From Corythucha ciliata (Eukaryota; Arthropoda; Insecta; Hemiptera; Tingidae), in contig CM075942.1 of the NCBI GenBank assembly GCA_038030265.1, positions 69,630,926-69,694,925 on the forward strand: DNA of 64,000 nt, given 5' to 3'. The notes below the pieces were generated by a model. It saw only the letters and a list, made by a program, of their open reading frames with translations. It searched no databases and had not been told where the DNA came from. Both the position numbers and the translations under genes were made by a program. The stretch's first letter is position 1. Each line of letters begins with the position of its first letter. Positions 56,151 through 64,000 of this stretch are shown here, in pieces.

Positions 56151-56849
56151 ATGTGCCCTGGCGTGGTCAAAGAATCATCAGCCAGAGAGATCGACGGGCC
56201 ACCCGAAAAGCGTGTCGAGAAATCGCTTTCAGCATTTTGCAGCACCAGCGTTTGTATGCAAACCCTGGTACTAGTGGTCAACGGCAGCAAAGGATCGAAA
56301 AAGGTGAGAGCTCTCTTTGACTCCGGGTCCCAACGAACCTATGTGAGAAAAGATCTCGAAGATGAACTGGGTCTTGAAGTTCTACGTCGCGAACAGCTGG
56401 CCCATGCGTTGTTTGGGGGCCTCGAAACGACGACTCAAAACCGTAAAGTGTTCAGGCTCCATGTTTCCGATTTAAACGAAACTTTTTTCTGTAATTTTGA
56501 GGCTCTCAGCCAAGACACAATTTGTCACGACGTTTCTCCCGTTCTGGTCGACGTTTTTCGACGCGAACTTTATGACAATGATATAGTCGTCCTTGACACG
56601 TCTTCTGGGCCCATAGATATTTTAATCGGGGCAGACATCTATGGGAAAATACTCACAGGGAAACAGAAAGAACTCAGCAATGGTCTCATAGCTCTTCACA
56701 CGTCGCTGGGATGGACCCTGATGGGCAAAGTGTCAACTGACGCTATCAAAGGTACGTCTGTCATGCTAACCCTCAATCTGCTGAATAAGGGTGACTTGAT
56801 AGCGTCCTTGTGGGAGCTCGATACCATCGGCATTGGCGACCCGTCATAA
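56151..56849 (+). pseudogene. BEL aspartic protease remnant, pol truncated after it
   Basis: The frame carries VRALFDSGSQRTYV with the DSG catalytic motif and ILIGADIYGKILTG, both typical of BEL/Pao proteases, then SLGWTLMGK. It continues into SLWELDTIGIGDPS, the linker that normally leads to reverse transcriptase, and stops at 56847-56849. Retroviral-type protease processes the polyprotein. The next coding residues belong to the far C-terminus of pol, so the break here marks the internal deletion. Confidence 0.85.
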
Positions 56850-56850
56850 A

Positions 56851-56967
56851 AACAGTTCCAACTCTGGTAACGACATCGAGGAGGCAATGGAAGATGATCA
56901 CACCACTTCACCTTTACGAACGAGGCGTGGACGCCCCGTAATACCACCCCAGAAGCTGGATCTCTAA
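56851..56967 (+). pseudogene. C-terminal tail of BEL integrase polyprotein
   Basis: A 38-codon frame reads MEDDHTTSPLRTRRGRPV then IPPQKLDL and stops at TAA 56965-56967. An (R)RGR/SGR...PPQ(R/K)LDL ending is typical of BEL/Pao pol. It lies directly against the protease-RT linker, showing that the several-kilobase RT-RNase H-integrase block has been removed cleanly near 56850. Confidence 0.75.
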
Positions 56968-57053
56968 CTTGAATAAGATTTTTATACCTTTTGTTTTTAA
57001 TTTTTTACGCTATAAGATGTTTAAGTTAAAGTTTTGTTTGATTCCTTTAACTT

Positions 57054-57064
57054 AGGTGGGAGAA
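57054..57064 (+). other. Polypurine tract of the BEL element
   Basis: AGGTGGGAGAA immediately precedes the 3' LTR, as expected for the plus-strand primer. One T interrupts the purines. Confidence 0.7.
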
Positions 57065-57260
57065 TGTTGCGAATCGTAATCAAGCGCGAGAGCCTGACGA
57101 GGTTAAATAGGGAGGTTCTGAACCCTTGGGGTTTTGGTTTTTGTGTGTTTGGTTTTTTTTTTTTTTTAGTAACTGTCTTGCTGTTGATTAAGTAGCGTGA
57201 TTTCTTTTTTAATAAACGGAGATCTGAATCGTTCATTTTTGACTGTTTTGATTTTCAACA
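57065..57260 (+). repeat. BEL 3' LTR
   Basis: 196 bp, TG...CA, matching the 5' LTR with about six substitutions and a longer T tract. Confidence 0.93.
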
Positions 57261-57365
57261 AGTTGTGAATTTGCCATTTTGGTCCAGTTTAAACTCGAAT
57301 TAGCGTTGTTTTTCGCAATAATTGCCACGAGTTTTGTTTACTTGTACAGCTTTGTGTAGACTTGT

Positions 57366-57575
57366 AGGCTAGGGCTCTGTATGATCCATTTTTGTGCCAA
57401 GTTTCCATCCGCTAGCATCATTTTTGCGGAAGTTGTGCTAACAAGGAATTCGGAACTTCTACCTCCCACCATGACTAACCTTCCCTCTCCACTTTTTCGA
57501 AAAATGAAAACGTCAATCGAAGGCTGTTATTACACCGGGGTTTTATGCCAACTATGGTGTCACTAAGTTAGGTTA
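57366..57575. repeat. Dispersed repeat, second copy of 3957-4240 in permuted order
   Basis: The X block (GGCTAGGGCTCTGTA through TCGGAACTT) is followed by the Y block (CCACTTTTTCGAAAAATG). The Mutator-like element inserted just after it. Confidence 0.65.
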
Positions 57576-58489
57576 TACTGGTGAACTAGCGTCTACAGAC
57601 AGATCATGTAGAAGGCGAGCGCTCATGTTTCGCCAGTTTTCCGTACTGCCGCCAATTTCAAATTCATGTCCCTCGCAAATCGCTATGTTCTTTATTAACC
57701 AATAACCAGCTTTTTCGGCATGACTTCGTGTTACTCTTTTCATTATAGTAATTCATTTTTATGAACTACGTTCCCGTAGGATAACTATGTATAGTATCAC
57801 AGAAAAAATCTAGACCGGACTGACGGAGGATTAGTGTTGCACGACGTCTGTTCCAAAATGAAACAAATTGTGTCCTTCCCAATTAAATTACATTGAACTA
57901 ACCACCCGTGCGGGTAAACCCGCCCTGTGTGTCCGGGTCCATTTAGCTATTTATTTCGAAACCAGACTGAACCAGCCAGACTGAAATGTTTTGAGCAACG
58001 CCGTGGCCTCATGAAGAGAAACCGACGACAATTTTTTACGTCTTAAGGGGCGGCCGAGCCGTAACCGGATTAGGCCTATTCGTTAGTAATTTTCGCTGTC
58101 ACACGGCCGTGTGTCGGTGCGGTAATAGTGAAGACTCGGATATGTGTGGGGAGACCTTCTTCGGAGAAATTTTATGGTGAAAAATGTACGTAAAGAAGTA
58201 TTGCACTTCAAAAAAATTATTTTATACAATATACATTTACAGAGGTAGTTATTAGATCCGGGGGCTTCGTCCAAGAGTTTTAGAGGAAAAATAATTGAAT
58301 TATAAAACAGGAAAAATAATTGGAATATAAAACAACAAACATTAGTTGTTATTGAACGCAATCTAAATCTTGAAGACTGTTCTCATTCCACACCAACTGA
58401 GAAACCATCACTACCTGGATCCCAATATGCGCGCGAGGCATTCAGCTGAGAGTTGAGTTCTTATTCAAAATTTGAATCGCTATTTTCTC

Positions 58490-59734
58490 TCATTCATCAC
58501 GAGTGGGCTGCGACAAGCGAGGTTTTTTCGCCTTAGGTTTGCTCTTTGTCGACAAAAAGCGAATTTGCGGCTGAATTTTTTTGTTCGCTGGTTCTTTCAA
58601 ACCTTTCGAGGTTACTTGGTGAGGCAATCCTTTTTCTTGAGCCTCTCTGACGCTCTGAACGACGCTATCCACTGGCGCTATACACACTTTTCAAAAGCTC
58701 TAAATTCCTCCTCGCTCTTGATTCCATTAATTGTAGCAGTGAGTTTAGCGAGAAGGACCTGTTTTTTAGTTTCAAGATCGGTGGTTTCGAGAGGCCGAGA
58801 CAAATCTTTCAGCAGAACTGACATCTCTCCAGCTGATGGTGGTTCTTCAGTTGGTTCAGGTTGATTTTCGGATCTCGTCACCTGGCCGTTCCCTCTTTTA
58901 GCCAAATTTCGGCACACAAGGTGAATATGTTTGCACATATGCCATCGAATCGCATTGTCGATGCATGTGCAATTAAAATTGTGCATGCATGCACTACATT
59001 CTTCACAACGTACTTTGCATACGCAGTTATTTTCGGACTTGGTGACATCGTAAATATCATTTTAAAGACGACGAAAACACCTGCCAATGGTTTTCGGACA
59101 ATGCGATTACCGAATCCAACGGTAGGTTTAAAGATGTCTTGTGTCTTTCTCGAAGTGTAGTTATTTTTGTCGTCACTTTCCCGCGATTCATTGATATTAA
59201 GCGGTCGAAAGATCTGTTTTTTATGAACCTCATGATTCCGTTTATCCCCTTGTCTAGCCTCTTCACTTTTTTTCCTTTGAGAAATATGTATTTCAAATTT
59301 TTGTGGAGATTCTCGAGGCTCATATTTGTGTTTATCCCGGCTTTTAAACGGAAACAAAACGCCCACTTTTCAGGCTCCTGAAAAATTTTTACGATGTACG
59401 AAGAAAAAGTCTTGGTGGATTCTTCAGCGAAAAAACTAGTCCGAATGTTCTCCACCATTGCACGAAAAGCTTTCTCATCAGTCTCCTGCGTAAGACATTT
59501 AAGTTTTTTGTAAACTTCGATTTGCTCCTCTGGCGACTTGATTTTGCCCAGATTCTTCCTCCATGCTCGATCCACATGCCAGTTGCAATATAACAGCCAT
59601 TCCAGAATTCGAAACCTCCTACCCTCTTCGGCTTTCCAGATCTTGGCAGTAGCTGAATTTTCAAACTGGCTGCAGAGTGGATGGAAAGAGAGTTCCAGAA
59701 GTACTAATATTAGGCCAGTCGCTATTATAAACAT
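58490..59734 (-). pseudogene. MULE transposase, C-terminal part, two frameshifts
   Basis: The minus-strand pieces carry, in order, FHPLCSQFENSA and CNWHVDRAWRKNLGKI with DEKAFRAMVENI, the end of the MULE catalytic domain (225-codon frame, ending 59057). Then comes ENHWQVFSSS. After a frameshift near 59060 there is a SWIM zinc finger with CVCKVRCEECSAC and CTCIDNAIRWHMCKHIH (CXC...CXH). After a second shift near 58685 there is a basic C-terminal tail with NKKIQPQIRFLSTK, ending at 58490. The N-terminal DNA-binding part and the first catalytic Asp residues are not found. MULE transposases cut at long terminal repeats and make 9-bp duplications; this copy is inactive. Confidence 0.85.
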
Positions 59735-59825
59735 CGAGCATCGGGAAAAAACCGGTAGCTCTGAATTTTTAGTATGTTATTGTTAGGGTAGATACGATTT
59801 TTGTTAGGGTAGCTACGATTATAAT

Positions 59826-61490
59826 ATACAGAGTGATCGGTTTTCGAATGCTTAAAAAAAAAAAAATAGGTGATAAATGGAGTAAAAATCGTCCTTTGAA
59901 GTAGGGTCCTATCCCAAACCATTTAGGAGTTACGATTTTTTAAGTGATTTTCTAAGAAGACTGTTCTCGGCCACGAAAATCTGCAATTTCTCGGCACCAG
60001 TTGCGTCTTTTGCACAAAACGATGGCAGATTCAGAATTTGTGGAAAATTTCCCATAGAATGAGCGCAATTTCAGTCCTGTAAGTTGTGGAAAACTTCAAT
60101 TAGTCTGGTGTTTTATTCAAAAATGTGCAAAAACATTGTAATTCGCTTGTTTTACGATTACTTGCTGTCGCTGAACAGTTTGCTCTGGAGAGTGGCAAAT
60201 TTCACTTCTCCATTTCCAAAGCTTTCGATTTGTTTTTTTGAATATCTGACTATTTGAACTCCTTCGTTCTGAAAACTCGTTATGTGTGCGCAAAAACAGG
60301 TATTTTTTTGTCGAAAAACGTCAATTTCGAGGGGCATTAAAAAAAAAAAAAAATCCCAAAAATAAAATTACCACCTTGAAATGGTCTGAGGATGGCCAAG
60401 ACTAAGTGGAGGGTCAAGATTAAACAATTTTATTTTTGACAAATACATATACATATATATTTTAATGCCCTCCTCGAAATTGACGTTTTTCACAAAAATT
60501 CCCTGTTTTTGCGCACACATAACGAGTTTTCAGAACGAAGGAGAGTAATAGCCTGAAATTAAAAAAAATAATAATAATAATCGAAAGGTTAGGGAATGGA
60601 GAAGTTTTTGTGAAATTGGCCAGTCTTCAGAGCAAACTGTTGAGCGACATCAATTTATCGTAAAACAAGCGAATTACAATGTTTTTGCACTTTAAAAAAA
60701 ACACCAGAGTAATCGAAGTTTTCAACAACTTAGAGGGCTCAAATTGAGCTCATCCTATAGGAAATTTTCCCTGCATACAGGGTGGTCGGGTTTCGAGTGC
60801 TTATAAAAAAAAAATAGTTGATAGGAAATGAAAAATGGAATAAAAACGTCCTTAGAAGTAGTGTCATATCTCAAACCATTCAGGAGTTCTGATTCTTCAA
60901 GTGATTTTTCATTGAGTGAGGCGTACTCCTTCTCGAAAATTCGTCACTTCTCAGACTTTTGCACAAAACGACGGGAGATTCGGAATCTGCGGAAAATTTC
61001 CTACAGGATGAGGGCAATTTGAGTCCACGAAGTTGTGCAAAAATTCCAGGAATCTGGTGTTTTATTTTAAAATGAACGCAACATTGTAATTCGCTTGTTT
61101 TACGATAAATTGATGTCGCTCAACAGTTTGCTCTGAAGACTGGTCAATTTCACAAAAACATCTCCATTCCCTAACCTTTCGATTGTTGTTGTTTGTTTGT
61201 TTCTTTGTTTTTTCCCCAAATTTAATTTTAGACTGTTGTACTCCTTTGGTTTGAAAACTCGTTATGTATGCTCCAAAACAGGGAATTTGTTGTCAAAACA
61301 AGCCAATTTCGATAGGGTAATTAAAAAAAAATCTTAAAAATAAATTTATTGATTAAAAATGGTCCGAGGATGGTTAAGACTCAATGGAGAGTCAAAATTA
61401 AACAATAATTTTATTTTTGATATTTTTATTCAAATACCCATATCGAAATTGTCCTTTTTCGACAAAAAAAAAATCCTGTTTCTGATGCAG
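59826..61490. repeat. Cluster of three foldback-repeat copies nested in the MULE
   Basis: Copy A (plus, 59826 to about 60410) starts TACAGAGTGATCGG. Copy B (minus, about 60420-60775) is its partial reverse complement. Copy C (plus, 60776 to about 61490) starts TACAGGGTGGTCGG. Shared landmarks are TTTTGCACAAAACGA, GTAATTCGCTTGTTTTACG, AACAGTTTGCTCTG, CTCGTTATGT and TGGTCCGAGGATGG-type blocks. The terminus TACAGGGTGG and ATGGAGAAGTTTTTGTGA are also in the foldback at 33731-40427, so the two belong to related families. No coding region. Confidence 0.8.
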
Positions 61491-61904
61491 TTTATTTTCT
61501 ACATGTTTATACACATATTTTAAGAAGATAATAGATTTTTGAGCCTCGCTGTTTCTTCAGCAAGTTGTCAAACTACAGAAGAGTGCTGTATTATGCATAA
61601 AACGAAGTAACTCGCAGTTACATACCCCCTGCTAAAGCAAATCCCATTTTTCTTTTGTTTTAGAAGTCATAAAAGAATGAAAATTATTTCTTTACCCGTA
61701 TGAAAATACGACAAAAATTAAATGAAAATAAAGTCGCACCAAAAGTTACAGTTAAAATAGAACGCAGCGGAAGACATGTGGAGAAGTTGAAATTTGCGGC
61801 AGTACGGCAACCAGGCAAAACATGAGCGCTCGCCTTCTACATAATCTGTCTGTAGACGCTAGTTACTGGTGAATGGTGGCGAAGAAGTGGAAACTAAAGA
61901 ACGT

Positions 61905-62141
61905 TGAAATAAAAAGTATTTGTATTTGTATTTGTATTCGTATTTTCGTTGAGTGTGAAATACAAAATACTTTTGAAAATGTATTTCAAATACAAAGCCC
62001 AAAATACTTTCAAAAATGTATTTTAAATACAGTAATACAAATACTTTTCCAAAAGTATTAAAATACAATTAATTACAAAATACGTATTGAGTATTTAAAA
62101 TACAAAGTATTTTAAATACTCAAGTATCTTGCCCACCACTG
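61905..62141. repeat. AAATAC-rich repeat with hAT-like right terminus
   Basis: Many ATTTTAAATAC motifs end in AAGTATCTTGCCCACCACTG at 62141, the complement of CAGTGGTGGGCAAGATACTT. Copies at 44352 and 52149 carry the opposite-looking end CAGGGG(T/C)GGG. A left terminus and target duplication were not found for this copy. Confidence 0.6.
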
Positions 62142-64000
62142 CCCCCAGAGGAAGTTCGCGAACCTCCACTGTTTATTTATTTTAGTTGAGATCGTACGAT
62201 TTTTAAACTTTTTTCCATTATTCAATTTCGTTGGCAAATAAAATCTTTAAAATAAAGACAATCACAATAATAACAATTAAGAAGAGTTTTGAGCAAAGAA
62301 AGAGGGTGCGGAGTGAGAATTGCAGGAGGAGGAGGGTAGGATTAAAATCAAAGAAATGTATTTTTTTTTTTTTTTTTTTTTTTTCAAGTGTGGGTATAGG
62401 TAAGTAGCGTACATTTTGGTTAAACAACTTTCTTCGACCTTTCAACGAAAGTATGGCCCACATAAAACTCGACCGGCCATCTCGGCGCTTTACTCCACTT
62501 CTGACTCTTCAGGAATATTTCGTTGATTTGCATCCTTGGAGAAAAAAAAAAACAACTCCCTTTTGTTTCTTGGTTGCTGGTTGTTGCTCATTATTACATA
62601 AAGCAGAAAAAAGCTTTGCTGTTTGTTAAATTAACGTATAATTCATTAAATTTTTACTTCAGTTTTAATTTAATGAATCAATTTCGCTGAAAGCTTAGGG
62701 CTTGGAAAGATTCAGAAGGTATAGCATTAGAAAGATTGATTTTGATTCTGCAAAACCCAGTATGGCTTCCGTCGTATTTCCTCGTCCCTCCGAGTAATCA
62801 AAAGAAAATCCTACAACGCTTCTATAGTGAATTCTATATTCTGACGAAGATGGACCCTCTACTGGACTCAGTCGACCTCTCTCAATCAGTGCCTCTCACT
62901 CTATTCTCAGTCTCTCTACCTTTTCACGAAGCTAGAACATTCACCTTTTTACCGGAGTCTCAGCCTTCTAATATCCTAACCATCAGGAGTCCCTTTTAAA
63001 CATTTTTCCTTTCCTCTTTTTTTTCTCTTGTGATTGTGTTTATATTTTACCACCCCCTCTACAATTCGTTACTATCGGTTTGGAACTGTGACTGGCCTTT
63101 CCTGGATGGTACTTCCTTCCCAATATCTTACCCTATTCCATTTTTTTTTTATAAATATTAAATAAATAGAAATGTATTTCTCTCTATAAGACTATCTCAA
63201 AGACCCGGACACCAGACTACTTCCCCTTTAAATTACACTACGACACGGACAGGGACAGCACGGTTCTTGTTCTGCAGCGAGCGGGGGATCAGTATTATCC
63301 CTCTTTCTCTTTTTCATTCCCTCATTCCTGCTCAGAGCTCAGTGAGTCTTCTTTTTTCGACTGGTGGAAGTTGTCAGTTCGAGTTTTGACTCTCTTCGGT
63401 GCGGGAGTGTGGTTTTTTTTTGTTTTTTTTAAAAAAAAAGTGGAGTGAACCTGTACAATTCTGGTTTTAACAAATTTATTGGGTTTAATTGCATTTTACT
63501 CCTTGGGATTTCATTAGACAGGTGAGGCAAATTATTTAATAAACTGTCAATTTACGTTTAATTTAATTAGTATTTTGTACTATGATAGTCCTAAATTAAT
63601 TTTGAAACGTCCTAACGATTTAGGATTTTTCTCTTAATAAATCTGTAGAATCTACTCGATAATTTCCTGGTCCGTAAGACTTTCTTTTCAACATGAGGCA
63701 AATGACTGTGTGCTTTAGAAGTTACTGTAAATATGAAGGAATTATTGTGAAAGAATGAACGCTCAACGTAGACACTTTTTTAAACTTGCCGAGAAATTAC
63801 TAAAAGAAAACAAAAACATTAATCCCTTTTTATATAAGCAATATTGCAGCGAAGTATAGTAATTTAGTAGTTTAATTCATATAATTAATTGAATTATTCA
63901 AAAAAAGGTTAATTTCCTTAAAAAAGTGGCCCGCATTTTTTGTTCAAAAATAAATGTTGGGTCTGATTTCAAACTAATGATTATAGGCCGAGACTTGCTA
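62142..64000. other. Unassigned right end of the window
   Basis: A T-run lies near 62361-62383 and microsatellite-like T stretches occur near 63140 and 63411. The plus frame at 62736-62999 has no clear homology; a KTQYGFRR-like phrase in another frame near 62750 is too short to call a reverse transcriptase. A possible promoter and splice donor are noted separately. Confidence 0.4.
63377..63520 (+). promoter_or_regulatory. Possible transcription start and non-coding first exon
   Basis: GTTGTCAGTTCGAG near 63374-63387 fits the arthropod initiator (TCAGT). The following 140 bp end in TTAGACAG/GTGAGG at about 63520-63521, a full-consensus 5' splice site. A short untranslated exon would fit, with a gene continuing beyond the window. 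This rests only on consensus matches. Confidence 0.25.

Larger units (their letters stand above)
54637..57260 (+). mobile_element. Internally deleted BEL/Pao LTR retrotransposon
   Basis: Two direct LTRs (54637-54827 and 57065-57260) start TG and end CA. AGTTG is duplicated at 54632-54636 and 57261-57265, the 5-bp duplication expected for BEL/Pao. A primer-binding-like TGGCGACCGTAACTGG follows the 5' LTR and a purine-rich AGGTGGGAGAA precedes the 3' LTR. Internally, gag and protease are present but broken. Reverse transcriptase, RNase H and almost all of the integrase are absent; only the extreme C-terminal tail remains. At 2.6 kb it is far shorter than a typical BEL element (5-7 kb). It is a non-autonomous derivative, not a solo LTR. 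Confidence 0.93.
57585..61863 (-). mobile_element. Mutator-like element (MULE), 9-bp target duplication
   Basis: Terminal inverted repeats of about 80 bp (57585-57665 and 61785-61863) begin ACTAGCGTCTACAGACAGAT and differ at only a few sites. TACTGGTGA is duplicated exactly at 57576-57584 and 61864-61872. A 9-bp duplication and long terminal repeats are the Mutator hallmark, and the minus-strand pseudogene has a MULE-type region and SWIM finger, which agrees independently. The upstream half of the transposase is missing; in its place are foldback repeats (59826-61490). Total 4279 bp. Confidence 0.93.

Noticed and set aside
59757..59825. Telomere-type TTAGGG repeat
   Set aside because: Only two GTTAGGGTAG copies in a 21-bp duplication; no array.
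62736..62999. Reverse-transcriptase fragment from KTQYGFRR-like phrase
   Set aside because: Only a few residues match, in a frame that soon stops, with no second motif.

Overview
This is a gene-poor eukaryotic window, almost certainly from a metazoan and probably an arthropod. It holds a BEL/Pao LTR retrotransposon (a superfamily known only from animals), a LOA/R1-group non-LTR retrotransposon with an insect-type ORF1, hAT and Mutator-like DNA transposons, and many short inverted-repeat elements. I see no rRNA, tRNA, CRISPR, bacterial operon or long host coding sequence. The only candidate host coding sequence is a THAP-type zinc-finger exon at 50478-50719, followed by two similar candidate acceptor sites. 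All calls come from reading the sequence by eye; no database search was run.

Layout. 1-9.2 kb: a dispersed repeat interrupted by a complete non-autonomous hAT (133-1447, 8-bp target duplication), degenerate arrays, a perfect hairpin (4271-4306) and a decayed reverse-transcriptase fragment (about 6120-6330). 9.2-16 kb: arrays of a 30-bp degenerate unit, partly palindromic, interrupted by a second hAT-like element (11402-14367). 16-27.7 kb: mostly unassigned DNA with a MITE, two reverse-transcriptase fossils, a Harbinger-type MITE (20495-20637), a third hAT-like element (21742-24551) and more arrays. 27.7-32.3 kb: a hAT (27762-32310) whose transposase is broken by one visible stop and which carries three small inverted-repeat elements. 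33.7-40.4 kb: a foldback repeat split by a nearly intact LOA-like retrotransposon (34133-39698). 40.4-50.5 kb: arrays, a 1.0-kb direct duplication flanking a Jockey-like fragment, and an array-bearing element. 50.5-51.8 kb: the THAP candidate and a SINE-like tail. 52-57.3 kb: a 30-bp array split by an internally deleted BEL element (54637-57260, 5-bp duplication). 57.6-61.9 kb: a Mutator-like element (9-bp duplication) with a frameshifted SWIM-finger transposase and nested foldbacks. 62-64 kb: no recognised gene; a possible promoter and splice donor near the end.

The pieces do not form a pathway. They form an insertion stratigraphy in which precise target duplications let the order of several events be read. 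The most unusual feature is a set of degenerate repeat families with periods of about 20-33 bp that occupy several kilobases and repeatedly sit directly beside G-rich, hAT-like termini (CAGTGGCGG-type or GGATCCGCGTCTG-type). This suggests the arrays are the bodies of non-autonomous DNA transposons rather than ordinary local satellites.
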